DNA of 64,000 nucleotides from Paenibacillus sp. BIHB 4019 (GTDB lineage Bacteria > Bacillota > Bacilli > Paenibacillales > Paenibacillaceae), in NCBI RefSeq assembly GCF_002741035.1, contig NZ_CP016808.1, forward strand, positions 806,001 through 870,000. Reading direction: 5' to 3'. Both the position numbers and the translations under genes were made by a program. The stretch's first letter is position 1. Every line of letters starts with the position of its first letter. Below, in pieces: positions 17,424 through 27,090 of this stretch. The notes beneath the pieces are model-generated. The model was given only the letters and a program-made list of their open reading frames with translations, was not told the DNA's origin and did not search any database.

Positions 17424-19583
17424 ATGATGAGGGATATCCTTCGATTCGGTTCTCGTACCATTTTGCTTCATATAGCTGTTGTCATTATTGTTGGTTTGGT
17501 CGCAAGCTATGCCATCGTATCTGCACCGGACTCCCCTCGGATTCAAAGCGAAGCAGGCATACTAGATTTAACGCAGGATCACGTTAGTAACAATCCGCTA
17601 AAATTACAGGGAGAATGGGCATTCTACTGGCAAGAGCTGCTTTCGCCAGAGGATATGCGGAGCCGTATGGAACAAGGGGAACAGGCTGATCGATATATCA
17701 ACATCCCCGGCTCCTGGCTAGGCTATCCGATAGGTGGTCAGGAGCTGAAGGGAGAAGGCTTTGCAACCTTTCGGCTGGTCATTAAGCTTAGCAAGCAGGA
17801 TAAGAATGAGCAACTTGCTCTGCGGCTGCCTGCTATTTTTCATGCCTATAAGTTATGGGTGAATGGAGAACTGCTGGCAGAGGTCGGTGAGGTTGGTCCG
17901 GATAAGAGTGGCGTGAAACCGCATCTGGCAACGAAGCTGGTGTTCTTCCAGCCCGAAAACGACACGGTAGAGCTGATTATGCAGGTAGCGAACTTTCATC
18001 ATAAGCGAGGCGGCATCACCAAGGATATAGAGCTGGGTGGCAGTGACGTGTTAACGGTCAGGACAAATCTGAAGGTGGCCGCAGACATGTTCATCACGGC
18101 AAGCCTGCTGGTGATTGGCGTGTATAATCTGCTGTTGTACATGCTGCGACGCAAGGACAGGGCGCCGTTGTATTTTGGCCTGTTCACCGTCTTGTTCGGC
18201 ATTCGCTCCTTGCTTAACGGCGAGATTATGATTACACAATTGCTTCCTCCATTTCCGTGGGAATTGCAGTTTAAGATCGAGTATTTGATTCTTTGCATCA
18301 GTGGTTATATCATCACCATGTATTTTGAATGCATTTTCCCGAATTATGTATCGCGATGGTTTCGTCTTAGCACCCGTATCGCAACCGGCGCACTCTGTCT
18401 AATTGTTGTGATGACCCCTGCATTAGTCTATTCAAAAATGTTACTAGTGATTGGTGTAATCGTTGTTCTGCACATGGCGTATCTGATGGTAGGGCTTGCC
18501 CAAGCGGCTGTGCAGCGTATGGAGGGAGCGCTGATCTTCCTGCTCGTGTCGGTGGTAACTCTTGTTACGGTTATTAACGATTTTTTATATTACAACGAAT
18601 GGTCGCCAATCGGAAATACATCTCCGGTTGGTCTGTTGGTATTTACGATCGCACAGATGATTTTGCTTTCTTCCAGATTTACGAGGGCAGCAACGAATGA
18701 AGAGAGAATTGCACGTGAGCTGCAGGAGGCTAACGACAAGCTGACTGAAATGAATACCAATTTGGAGCGGATCGTGATGGAGCGCACACATGCGTTATCC
18801 GCAGCTCACGAAGATCTCCGCACGTCGTATGAGCGGCTACTTCACTCCGAGCAAGGCAGGAAGAAGCTGCTTGCCTACATTACGCATGATTTGCGCATGC
18901 CGCTGTCCAGCATGCTTGGCTATGTCGAGGCTGTGAAGGACATGGTTAAGCCGGAACGCAATGAACAGTACCTGAAGTATATCCGGGATAACACGATAAG
19001 AATTAACCGTATGATCGAGGAGTTATCCTTCTTGTCGCATCTAGAGACGGGACAAGTATCGTATCGAATGGAGCCGATTCATGCCACTGACTTCTTGCGT
19101 CGTTTTTTTGAACAATATGAGTTGGTTGTGCGTGACGCAGGACTGGATTTCATACTGGATATCGGAAAGACGGAAGATCAACGGGCTGACTTGCCTGTTA
19201 TCGAGATGGATGCGCAAAGATTGGAGCAGGCATTGTTTAATTTAGTGTCGAACGCGATGAAGTTCACCTCTACTGGCGGGATGGTGCGTCTTGCACTAGC
19301 CGTGGATGAGGCGCAAGATACCCGCTGCGCGATCATTAGCTTACAAGACTCTGGCACGGGTATTCCCCCAGAGCAGCTCGAGCAAATCTTCGATCGCAAT
19401 TACAGGTATGATCGATCAGACATGGAAAAGGGAGTAGCGGGCAGCGGACTCGGGCTGGCAATTTGCAGGGAGATCGTACAAGCGCATGGAGGGGCGGTTC
19501 GAGCGGAGAGCGATGGCAAGACGGGGTCGATATTTTATGTATCGCTGCCTTTGTATTTGAAAAGCAGGAAGGTGACAGCATGA
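17424..19583 (+). CDS. Sensor histidine kinase with 7TMR-DISM extracellular domain
   Basis: A 719-residue membrane kinase. A first membrane helix (about 10-35) is followed by a 7TMR-DISM-type jelly-roll sensor domain (about 45-205, with the typical GEWAFYW), seven membrane helices (about 215-415), a short coiled coil (about 420-470), a HisKA dimer domain with the phospho-accepting His at residue 488 (ITHDLRMPL), and a HATPase domain with N box NLVSNAMKF, G1 DSGTGIPP and G2 GSGLGLAI. It should sense a small ligand, perhaps a carbohydrate, and phosphorylate the regulator encoded next. The two genes overlap by ATGA, so translation is coupled. Start is the ATGATG after TTGGGGTCGAC. The ligand and target genes are unknown; the nearby surface-protein genes are candidates by position only. 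Confidence 0.9.
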   Translation: MMRDILRFGSRTILLHIAVVIIVGLVASYAIVSAPDSPRIQSEAGILDLTQDHVSNNPLKLQGEWAFYWQELLSPEDMRSRMEQGEQADRYINIPGSWLGYPIGGQELKGEGFATFRLVIKLSKQDKNEQLALRLPAIFHAYKLWVNGELLAEVGEVGPDKSGVKPHLATKLVFFQPENDTVELIMQVANFHHKRGGITKDIELGGSDVLTVRTNLKVAADMFITASLLVIGVYNLLLYMLRRKDRAPLYFGLFTVLFGIRSLLNGEIMITQLLPPFPWELQFKIEYLILCISGYIITMYFECIFPNYVSRWFRLSTRIATGALCLIVVMTPALVYSKMLLVIGVIVVLHMAYLMVGLAQAAVQRMEGALIFLLVSVVTLVTVINDFLYYNEWSPIGNTSPVGLLVFTIAQMILLSSRFTRAATNEERIARELQEANDKLTEMNTNLERIVMERTHALSAAHEDLRTSYERLLHSEQGRKKLLAYITHDLRMPLSSMLGYVEAVKDMVKPERNEQYLKYIRDNTIRINRMIEELSFLSHLETGQVSYRMEPIHATDFLRRFFEQYELVVRDAGLDFILDIGKTEDQRADLPVIEMDAQRLEQALFNLVSNAMKFTSTGGMVRLALAVDEAQDTRCAIISLQDSGTGIPPEQLEQIFDRNYRYDRSDMEKGVAGSGLGLAICREIVQAHGGAVRAESDGKTGSIFYVSLPLYLKSRKVTA

Positions 19584-20305
19584 AGGACATGTACAAAATA
19601 ATGATCGTCGATGATGATCCCCATATATGTGAGATTGTTCAGGCGTATTGCGAACGGGAAGGCTTTATAGCCTCGTATAGCCACAGCGGTACAGAAGCCA
19701 TGAAGCTGCTTTCATCGCTCGATCCGGATTTGATTGTACTGGATATACTGCTGGCTAATGAAAATGGCATTGACTGGTGCAGGAACGCACGTATCTTCAC
19801 CAATGCGCCCATCGTGTTTCTGAGCAGTCGTGATGAAGACGAGGTGAAAATCAGCGCATTATCCGATGGCGGCGACGATTATGTGACCAAGCCGTTCAGT
19901 CCCGGCGTACTCATGGCCAAAATCAAGGCTCACCTTCGCAGAGTGTCGACAAGCAGAAGGGAACAATTGCTGGAGTTACCGGGCTTGACGCTGGATTTCT
20001 ACGCACAGTCCGTCAACATAGATAGTGAAACGATCTTTTTATCAAAAAAAGAATTTAGTCTACTGTCCTATATGGCACAAAACGTTAATCGTGTCGTCCC
20101 TGTCGATACGCTGTTCCATCTCATCTGGGGAATGGAGAGTCTGGAGGATACGAGAACGGTCGCCGTACACATCAGTAATTTACGGAAAAAAATCGAGGCT
20201 GATCCTGTCAATCCTGAGAGAATCATTACAATTCGGGGGGCCGGATATATGCTGGTTGCCAGCAAGCGCGAGCATAGCGATAAGGTTGATCGTGTACACG
20301 ACTAA
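19580..20305 (+). CDS. OmpR/PhoB-family response regulator
   Basis: A 241-residue two-domain regulator. The receiver domain (about 5-120) shows the acidic cluster D11-D13, the phospho-accepting D55 (LIVLDILL) and the conserved KPF. The winged-helix DNA-binding domain (about 140-235) ends with the typical TIRGAGYML. The start ATG overlaps the kinase stop as ATGA, with GGAAGG just upstream; the longer in-frame extension back to 19463 lies inside the kinase gene and was rejected. It is the partner of the preceding kinase. Confidence 0.93.
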   Translation: MKDMYKIMIVDDDPHICEIVQAYCEREGFIASYSHSGTEAMKLLSSLDPDLIVLDILLANENGIDWCRNARIFTNAPIVFLSSRDEDEVKISALSDGGDDYVTKPFSPGVLMAKIKAHLRRVSTSRREQLLELPGLTLDFYAQSVNIDSETIFLSKKEFSLLSYMAQNVNRVVPVDTLFHLIWGMESLEDTRTVAVHISNLRKKIEADPVNPERIITIRGAGYMLVASKREHSDKVDRVHD

Positions 20306-20480
20306 TATTGGCTGGAGCAAAGCTATAACCTTTCAGATCCTCATTACATTTTTCTAAATACGGGAATATATAACTGACCCTCTTTTTCCCAAGTCCATCA
20401 ATGCTTATGAACCCAATATATCCTTATCACACACTCCACAGGAGCGGAACGAGCAGAATCAACGCAAATAATCAACGAGG

Positions 20481-20519
20481 AGTGCCCTGAAGCCGGTAGT
20501 TGACAGCCTACAGGGCACT
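20481..20519. terminator. Hairpin between convergent genes
   Basis: Arms AGTGCCCTG and CAGGGCACT lie between the response-regulator stop and the stop of the small minus-strand gene. The T-tract is weak, so it is a probable rather than certain terminator. Confidence 0.5.
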
Positions 20520-20588
20520 TCCGCTGTTCTCCTGATCCATCCTGTTTTGTCGCTGCTTAACTCCAGCTTTTTAACCATTCACTGGCAG

Positions 20589-21002
20589 TTACGCCCCACC
20601 TGACCTCAACGAGGCATACTTGCTCGATCGAATGAACTCGCGATGGGCTTCCTGAATCGAATTCACGCGCATCAACTGCTCCTCGGAACCGCCATGCTTC
20701 AGCTGCCCGGCAATCTGCATCAGCTTGAAGGTTTTGTAATAACTCGCATCCGCTTTGCTCCGACTATGCTGCAATGCGTCTTTATACGCTTGGCGTTCCA
20801 TCGAGAGGCTAAGTGCTTGATTATATAAATTGGAATCATTGCGCTGTAAGTAGTCCATTTCGTCGGTGCGCAGCTTCTTGCCCTGTATGAGTATATTTCG
20901 AATCGATGTTAAACGCGACTGTTCCTTCGTCGCGCTAGCATCCTTGCTTTGCTGCATTGCGTTGAAATAATCACTGACCAGCTGCACGGATTTTACATTC
21001 AC
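20589..21002 (-). CDS. Hypothetical helical protein, 137 residues
   Basis: I do not recognise the family. It starts with GTG at 21000-21002 behind GGGGG, and encodes a soluble, Lys/Gln/Ser-rich protein predicted to be almost all helix, with no signal peptide and no cysteine. It begins MNVKSVQLVSDYFNAMQQ and ends SSKYASLRSGG. The good ribosome binding site and normal composition make it a likely real gene. It converges on the two-component system and is transcribed away from the SLH gene at 21649. Function unknown. Confidence 0.6.
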   Translation of the reverse strand: MNVKSVQLVSDYFNAMQQSKDASATKEQSRLTSIRNILIQGKKLRTDEMDYLQRNDSNLYNQALSLSMERQAYKDALQHSRSKADASYYKTFKLMQIAGQLKHGGSEEQLMRVNSIQEAHREFIRSSKYASLRSGGA

Positions 21003-21648
21003 GCCATTTCCCCCTAATTACAAATATCGTCACATGCAACGATGCCTTGGCCCAAGCACACAACTGCTTCTACCATCTCCCACGACAGCTAACTTTTTTT
21101 CGTCAAAAACCTACAAATATTACTTCTAATTTATCATGGTGGATTGCTCCATATATGAAATGTAAAGAAAACTTTATGTTCGCGCCTGCAACACACCAAT
21201 GGTAACGAGCATATATCCTGTGATGAACACATGTAATCGGAAAACACATTCATAAGGATAGCCCGATCCGCTGACAGCAAGTGCTCGCTCAACGCCTTGA
21301 CGGTCCATTGATCCTGTCGTTCACGAATGAAAGCATTGAGCTGGCATGCCTTTACCGCTCCCGGCGTGCGCTCCGTCACCGTATAGGGTGCTTTGCGCTC
21401 CGTCACCGTATAGGGTGCTTTTCGACTGCATTTTTATCGTAGCACTCCAGCTTTTTGTTCAAATCACAATAGGAATGAAGCTAACTCTATGAAAAGAATA
21501 AATTATGAAGTATAGTAATTAATGATATGTATAAATATAGTTAAAATTGTGTTAGTTTTGTGAATTAACGCTCAGCAGGAAGACAGATGATGAACTACTT
21601 CATATGAATCATTGAAAATATTTCGAATACGGAAAGGAAGAACATGTG
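21003..21648. other. Intergenic region with a 27-bp tandem duplication
   Basis: About 645 bases. The left part carries the small gene's promoter region. At 21134-21420 the minus strand is open and could encode 90 residues, but the only start lies within the duplicated repeat and the sequence matches nothing I know; I treat it as decayed or non-coding. The right part (21430-21640) is AT-rich and leads to the SLH gene's ribosome binding site GGAAAGGAAG. Confidence 0.35.
21368..21421. repeat. Perfect 27-bp tandem duplication
   Basis: Two adjoining identical 27-base units (21368-21394 and 21395-21421), beginning GCGCTCCGTCACC and ending GGTGCTTT. The length is nine codons, so it keeps the minus-strand frame open. 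Confidence 0.85.
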
Positions 21649-24600
21649 ATGGGTAAAAAGTTTGTTTCCAGAGGAAGCATGCTACTCGTAATCTTCTGTA
21701 TGGCAATTATCGTATTTTTAAATAGTCAGAGCGTAGCTTCAGCTAACATACCTCCAACACCTATCTTTGCATCTGAGGATACAACGATCATTTACGAGGG
21801 TATCAATGCCGGATCTATTTATGAGGATGGAAATCTCGGATATCTGGATGTTGGCTATCAAGGAACACATGGTAACCCCTTAGAGGTTCAAGTATTGCTT
21901 AAGTTTGATTTACCGACAACTCCTGAAGGATACGAGGTTGAAACTGCGAATCTTTATATTCCTGTATCAGGTGGTCATTTGCAACCAACGACTAGTTTTT
22001 CCTTAAAAATTTCTACTAGTACAGATCATAGCTGGATACAGGATAGTAATATAACGTCCCCACCAACTCCAACCTCAGGTTCTACACAAACAAGGACATT
22101 AGCCAGTAATGTCCCCCTACTTAAACCTACACTAGCTCCCTTTAATTTTACTAGCTACATATTAGGGGAATTTACAAAAACTAATCCGAAAGCAACCTTT
22201 ATTTTATCGGGAATGACTGCTCAAGAAGCAGCAAGTAACGGAATAAACTCTCTTGAACATTATATTCAGATGACCGAAACGAATATGGGCAATGGTACTT
22301 TGGGTCCGTATTTAATTATTACGTATTCACAAGTTCCTAATATTGAAATAACAGGAGTTGTGGATGGTGGGATTTACAATACAAATGTTATCCCTCAATT
22401 TAATGTAGGATCAGCAACGTTAAATGGAAGCTCTTTTACAAGTGGTACGACCGTTTCCAATGAAGGCACCTATACGTTAACAGTTACGGCTGGTAGTCAA
22501 CAAGAAACGATTCAATTTCGAATAGATAAGACTCCCCCGACAGGAACGATCATTGTAAATCTAGGCAACCAATACACGAATAGTTCGGCCGTATCTATTT
22601 CAATAAGTCCAGATGCCGGGGTAACTGATATCACGCATATCCAATATTCGGTTAACGGAGCCCCATTTACACAGATACCTTATGTACCAAGCTTTATGCT
22701 AGCAATAGGAATTACTGATGGAGATAAAGTTTTAAAATTTAAGTTAGTTGATCGTGCAGGGAACGCATCAATTGAATATGAAAGAACGATAACACGGGAT
22801 ACCGTAGTGCCAACAGGCTCTATTGTTATTAATGATGGCAACGTGTATACAACTAATTCTGGAGTAACGCTTAATCTATCTTTAGGAAACGGTGTAACAG
22901 ATGTGGTAGCGGTACAATTTTCTAATAACAATAGTTCTTGGTCAGGAGTTGAAGCCTTTAGTTCGATAAAAAGCTATACGTTACCAGCTGGAGATGGAAA
23001 TAAAACGGTGTATGTTCGTTTAATCGATCGGGCAGGTAATATTACCATAATTCAAGATAGTATTATTTTGGATACAACACCGCCCACTGGTACGGTCGTT
23101 GTGAATAATGGTAGTGCTTATACAAATAATGCCAACGTAAATGTTGATATAACGCCAGATGCAGGCGTAACGGATATTGCAAATATTCGCTATAGCATCA
23201 ACGGAGGAGCACCAACGACAATTGCTTATATGAGCAGTTTCCAGATAGACGTAGGTAGCACAGATGGATTGAAGGCAATTACCATTCGTCTCATTGATCA
23301 TGCAGGCAATGAATCGTCTGTATATAGCTCAAATGTGACGTTAGACACCGAGCCTCCAACAGGAACAGTAGCGATTAATGGAGGTGCTGCTTACACAGCA
23401 GATCGTGAGGTAACTCTTGAATTCGCATTAGCAGCAGGTGTAACGGATGTAGCGAGCGTACAGCTCTCGAATGACAACCTTTCGTGGTCGTCCGAACAAG
23501 CATATAGTGCAAGCATGAGCTACACGCTGCCGGCAGGCGATGGCAGCAAGACGGTTTATGTTCGATTCATTGACCGGGCAGGAAATACGGGTTTGGCTCA
23601 AGCAAGTATAGCACTGGACAACACTGCGCCAATCGTTACGGGAGTAACGGATGGACAGAGCTATGACTCTTTACGAACAATTGCCTTTAATGAAGGGACA
23701 GCAACATTAAATGGCAACGTTTTTATAAACGGCTCGACTGTGGACGCCGAGGGCTCCTATGTGCTTATCGTTACGGATGAAGCAGGTAATTCAATCACCA
23801 TTACGTTCAGTATCTTCAAATATCGAGTAAGCTACGACGGAAATGGAGCTACGGAAGGACTTGTACCTGTTGATAGTCAAACTTATGAAACCGGGAATAC
23901 CGTTTCAGTCGTTGATCATATCGGTAGTCTCGTAAAGACTGGATTTACGTTTATTGGTTGGAATACTGAAGCAAATGGAAGCGGGACAAGCTATGTCGCC
24001 AATGATACTTTTACGATAAGCAGAGTTAATGTCACCCTGTATGCAACATGGGAAATGAATCATTATACAGTGTCTTTTGAGTCCGATGGAGGAAATGTCG
24101 TGGCCAATCAGACGAAATCATACAATGAATTGGCAACAGAGCCTGATGTACCAACGAAGTCGGGATTTATATTTGGTGGCTGGTATAAAGAAATGACATT
24201 AACCAACCAATGGAGCTTCGACAATGATCGGGTCACGGCGAATACGACGTTGTATGCAAAGTGGATTGCGAATCCTTCCTCTGGGGGCTATGTGCCAACG
24301 CCAATACTTCGTTATACGGTGCATTTTGAAACAAATGGCGCGGATGTTATAGGCAGTCTCGTTATTGTGAATGGTTCAAAGATAACGGAGCCTCCAACAC
24401 CAACAAAGGAAGGGTTTATTTTTGGAGGCTGGTATCACGATGCAGCATTGAGCCAAAAGTGGGATTATGAACAGGATCGTGTGACAACAAACACCACATT
24501 GTATGCGAAATGGATTGCAGTCATGACAACTGATCCGAAGCCGGTTGTAAATTTTAAAGACATCTCGGGACATTGGGCACAAGAAATGATTGAGGAATTG

Positions 24601-25083
24601 GCTAGTCAAGGGATCATAACGGGGTTCGCAGATGGCTCCTTTAATCCGAATGAATCCATTCAGCGACAACATATGGCTCTGATATTCATGCGTGCTTTCG
24701 AGCTCGAGCCCGTACGTGAATTGGAATCGTTCTCTGATGTATCGCCTAACCATGCGAATTATGAAGCCATCGCGTTGCTGCAGCAAGCCGGAATCGTAGA
24801 TGGAACAAATGGAAAATTTAATCCAAGCGAACCCGTAACACGAGCGCAGATGGCAAAAATTGTGGCGCTTGCCCTTAAGATCGAGTTAGGCGGAACAAGT
24901 CCATTCCAAGACGTGCCATCAACGCATTGGAGCTATGCTTATGTCGCTGCATTAGCAGAACTAGGGATTATACTAGGCGATAACGGCAAATTCAACCCGG
25001 ATGAACCCGTGACGCGCGTGCAGTTTGTCGCAATAATGTACAGGGCATTGCATCTAAAGCAAGAAGTCGCACAAAAGGTTTAA
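21649..25083 (+). CDS. SLH surface protein with DNRLRE, Ig-like and InlB B-repeats
   Basis: An exported protein of 1144 residues. Start ATG 21649 follows GGAAG with 8-base spacing (a GTG directly before it is also in frame). After a signal peptide (about 1-32) comes a DNRLRE-type domain (about 35-230, with QVLLKFDLP), an Ig-like domain, then four Ig-like repeats carrying PPTGT...VTDV...LPAGDG...DRAGN (about 300-660), another Ig-like segment, three InlB B-repeat-like modules (GFTFIGWN, GFIFGGWY twice, each ending TLYAKW or TLYATW), and three SLH domains at the C-terminus. It should be displayed on the cell wall, perhaps as an adhesin or enzyme scaffold. No catalytic motif is visible. It is the third SLH gene in 17 kb. 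Confidence 0.85.
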   Translation: MGKKFVSRGSMLLVIFCMAIIVFLNSQSVASANIPPTPIFASEDTTIIYEGINAGSIYEDGNLGYLDVGYQGTHGNPLEVQVLLKFDLPTTPEGYEVETANLYIPVSGGHLQPTTSFSLKISTSTDHSWIQDSNITSPPTPTSGSTQTRTLASNVPLLKPTLAPFNFTSYILGEFTKTNPKATFILSGMTAQEAASNGINSLEHYIQMTETNMGNGTLGPYLIITYSQVPNIEITGVVDGGIYNTNVIPQFNVGSATLNGSSFTSGTTVSNEGTYTLTVTAGSQQETIQFRIDKTPPTGTIIVNLGNQYTNSSAVSISISPDAGVTDITHIQYSVNGAPFTQIPYVPSFMLAIGITDGDKVLKFKLVDRAGNASIEYERTITRDTVVPTGSIVINDGNVYTTNSGVTLNLSLGNGVTDVVAVQFSNNNSSWSGVEAFSSIKSYTLPAGDGNKTVYVRLIDRAGNITIIQDSIILDTTPPTGTVVVNNGSAYTNNANVNVDITPDAGVTDIANIRYSINGGAPTTIAYMSSFQIDVGSTDGLKAITIRLIDHAGNESSVYSSNVTLDTEPPTGTVAINGGAAYTADREVTLEFALAAGVTDVASVQLSNDNLSWSSEQAYSASMSYTLPAGDGSKTVYVRFIDRAGNTGLAQASIALDNTAPIVTGVTDGQSYDSLRTIAFNEGTATLNGNVFINGSTVDAEGSYVLIVTDEAGNSITITFSIFKYRVSYDGNGATEGLVPVDSQTYETGNTVSVVDHIGSLVKTGFTFIGWNTEANGSGTSYVANDTFTISRVNVTLYATWEMNHYTVSFESDGGNVVANQTKSYNELATEPDVPTKSGFIFGGWYKEMTLTNQWSFDNDRVTANTTLYAKWIANPSSGGYVPTPILRYTVHFETNGADVIGSLVIVNGSKITEPPTPTKEGFIFGGWYHDAALSQKWDYEQDRVTTNTTLYAKWIAVMTTDPKPVVNFKDISGHWAQEMIEELASQGIITGFADGSFNPNESIQRQHMALIFMRAFELEPVRELESFSDVSPNHANYEAIALLQQAGIVDGTNGKFNPSEPVTRAQMAKIVALALKIELGGTSPFQDVPSTHWSYAYVAALAELGIILGDNGKFNPDEPVTRVQFVAIMYRALHLKQEVAQKV

Positions 25084-25174
25084 TAAGCCGGTTTAGGGGC
25101 TGTCACGTTCTCCCGGCTACCGCCATCATAGAATGACCATAAAGAACAGGCCAACCAGTAATATCTGGCTGACC

Positions 25175-25414
25175 TCATAATACGAAGGCGCTGTTTGGAA
25201 AGCACCAAAAATAAAAGGGCTGGGCGAGAAAACGCATGGTTTTCCGTCCAGCCTTTTTGTGTGCCTGCTTTTGCAGGTGCATGGCAAGGCGGATCCTCGC
25301 CACTTTCAGTAGGTTGTGAGCTAAGGCCACAATCCCAAACTCTGTGTGAAGCTTCTCTAGGTAATCGGCAAACCCTCCCCGCCTTTGAATTTCCACAGGT
25401 GTATAGAATATCAT
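25175..25414 (-). pseudogene. Remnant of an IS1182-type transposase (C-terminus)
   Basis: About 70 codons on the minus strand read EKLHTEFGIVALAHNLLKVA, the conserved C-terminal end of IS1182-family transposases, followed by a Lys/Arg-rich tail. The catalytic N-terminal and central parts are absent: upstream sequence runs directly into the TetR gene. A hairpin with arms AAGGCTGG and CCAGCCCTT lies within the same stretch (about 25216-25255). It marks an old insertion that has been mostly deleted. Confidence 0.7.
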
Positions 25415-25426
25415 TTTGATCCGCTT

Positions 25427-25996
25427 TTACTCTTTATTGACCGTGCCAAAGATATGAAACGGTGTTATCCCATTTGCGAATAGGCTATCTATCAGCTTGA
25501 CCAATTCTTCCGACGATAAATCTTTGCCGTTGCGTATCCAAAGGCGAAACATAGACATTAATGTTGATATGTAAAACTCAATCAGGTATGGCGTTAAGAT
25601 ATCATTTGTTGGAAGGTCCACAATCAATCTCTCAAAGGGAATTTCTCTTTTCAGACGTTCAAGAAAATGAACAGAACCATAGTCACCTAAGAGGGCTTTT
25701 AGGACTGAAATTTCTTCTGTATTTTCCAAGCATTGAAGGGCATCTTGGAAATTATGCGTAGAAAGCTCCCTGCTTGCCATTTCCTCCTTAATGGATTTCA
25801 AAATGCTCTCTTCCACATAGTCCAACAACTCATAGATATCTGTAAAGTATTGATAAAATGTACTGCGATTATATCCGGACTTGTTAGCAATCTCTTGAAT
25901 AGATATTTTTTCAATTGGTTTTTGGCTATATAAATCACAGAAAACACTTATAAATGCTTGCCTTGTTTTGTCCGTAATTTCCGGTTGCTTTTTCAT
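25427..25996 (-). CDS. TetR/AcrR-family transcriptional regulator
   Basis: A 189-residue regulator. Start ATG at 25994-25996 follows GGAGGC at 6-base spacing. The N-terminal helix-turn-helix is typical (KISIQEIANKSGYNRSTFYQ, about 25-45); the C-terminal ligand/dimer domain has no obvious signature. It is divergent from the oxidoreductase gene at 26146, and an inverted repeat overlaps the transcription start of that gene, so it probably represses the neighbour and perhaps itself. The inducer is unknown. Confidence 0.9.
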   Translation of the reverse strand: MKKQPEITDKTRQAFISVFCDLYSQKPIEKISIQEIANKSGYNRSTFYQYFTDIYELLDYVEESILKSIKEEMASRELSTHNFQDALQCLENTEEISVLKALLGDYGSVHFLERLKREIPFERLIVDLPTNDILTPYLIEFYISTLMSMFRLWIRNGKDLSSEELVKLIDSLFANGITPFHIFGTVNKE

Positions 25997-26053
25997 GATT
26001 AGCCTCCAGTTTCTGTTCAATACATTATCCGACAGATATTAAAAATCTGATGG

Positions 26054-26082
26054 TTGATGACCGTATAGTGAATACATACAAT
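26054..26082 (+). promoter_or_regulatory. SigA-type promoter of the 26146 gene
   Basis: TTGATG (26054-26059), a 17-base spacer, and TACAAT (26077-26082). Five of six bases match at -10 and four of six at -35. Transcription should begin near 26089. Confidence 0.65.
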
Positions 26083-26090
26083 ATTATTAT

Positions 26091-26102
26091 ACAACACGTT
26101 GT
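26091..26102. promoter_or_regulatory. Candidate TetR operator
   Basis: ACAAC-AC-GTTGT, two perfect 5-base arms, placed just downstream of the predicted -10 box where a repressor would block transcription. A wider pair GTTGATGA / TCATCAAC brackets the promoter at 26053-26060 and about 26107-26114. Binding is inferred. Confidence 0.45.
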
Positions 26103-26145
26103 TTGATCATCAACAAGGATTATCAACTATTTTAGGGAGGCTAAC

Positions 26146-27090
26146 ATGCGAATTTTATTTTTCGGTAGAGGTGTCATATCGACCCAGTATGCGTGGGCTT
26201 TTGAACAGGCAGGGCATACAGTTGAGTTTTACGTTAGAAAAGGGAGAAAAGAAACCTTCGGACGCAGTATAGAGCTTGAAATGTGGGACGCACGGAGAGG
26301 GAAAAAGCTCATAAAAGAAAGCTGGAATGTCAAACTGCATGAGGAGATGCTTCCAAATTATGATCTCATTATTGTGAGCGTCAACACGGAACAACTTCCG
26401 GAAGCAGCACAATTCCTATCGACTGCTGCCGGAAACACCCCTGTCCTCATATTCAATAACGTTTGGCAAGATTTGAAATCATCGATCGCACCATTGTCAA
26501 TGAACAATGTTGTCTTTGGCTTCCCCGGAGCAGGAGGCGGCATAGCGGACAATAGGCTTAGAGGCGGCTTTTTGAAAATGATATTTCTTGAAAAACCACG
26601 GGCAGGCACTGAGCCTATTAACAACAAGGTCAAAGAACTATTCGAAAGTGCCCATTTTAAAATTAGTTGGGTAAAGGATATGCAAAACTGGCTATGGAAT
26701 CACTTTGCCATGAATGCAGCTATGGAAAGCGAGGTGTTAAGACGGGGAAGTTTTCCAGCACTCATGAATCATAGTGACTCATTTGCAAATGTTGGTAAAA
26801 ATATGAGGGAAATTATGCCTGTACTTAAAGCAAGAGGTGCAAAGATGGATACGATTTCTCTACTGTTAACTAAGATTCCACCGGTACTTCTCGGCATGCT
26901 TTTCAACAAGGTTATTTTTGCAAAAAGGAGCTTACCGCGACTTTTTGTGGAATACAACAACAGTAAAGCAGGTTTTGCGGTAATTGAAGTTGTGAGAGAA
27001 GCAAAAAAATTAGGTATATCTTTACCACGTCTCACTGTGGCATTTGAAAACACTGAACAACACAAAGCTATTGAAAATTCCATATCATAA
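26146..27090 (+). CDS. Ketopantoate reductase-like oxidoreductase (ApbA/PanE family)
   Basis: A 314-residue NAD(P)-dependent dehydrogenase. The N-terminal Rossmann fold begins MRILFFGRGVISTQYAWAF, with the GxGxxx motif in the variant form GRGVIS; the C-terminal helical domain (about 180-300) has the family's WNHFAMNAAMESEVL region. Start ATG lies behind GGGAGG. Family members reduce 2-oxo acids such as ketopantoate, but stand-alone copies next to a TetR gene often act on other substrates, so I would not call it PanE. It is controlled by the promoter and operator listed here and is probably a single-gene unit. Confidence 0.8.
   Translation: MRILFFGRGVISTQYAWAFEQAGHTVEFYVRKGRKETFGRSIELEMWDARRGKKLIKESWNVKLHEEMLPNYDLIIVSVNTEQLPEAAQFLSTAAGNTPVLIFNNVWQDLKSSIAPLSMNNVVFGFPGAGGGIADNRLRGGFLKMIFLEKPRAGTEPINNKVKELFESAHFKISWVKDMQNWLWNHFAMNAAMESEVLRRGSFPALMNHSDSFANVGKNMREIMPVLKARGAKMDTISLLLTKIPPVLLGMLFNKVIFAKRSLPRLFVEYNNSKAGFAVIEVVREAKKLGISLPRLTVAFENTEQHKAIENSIS

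Noticed and set aside
21134..21406. 90-codon minus-strand frame
   Set aside because: Its only start is a GTG inside the 27-bp tandem duplication, there is no ribosome binding site, and the sequence resembles nothing known to me.
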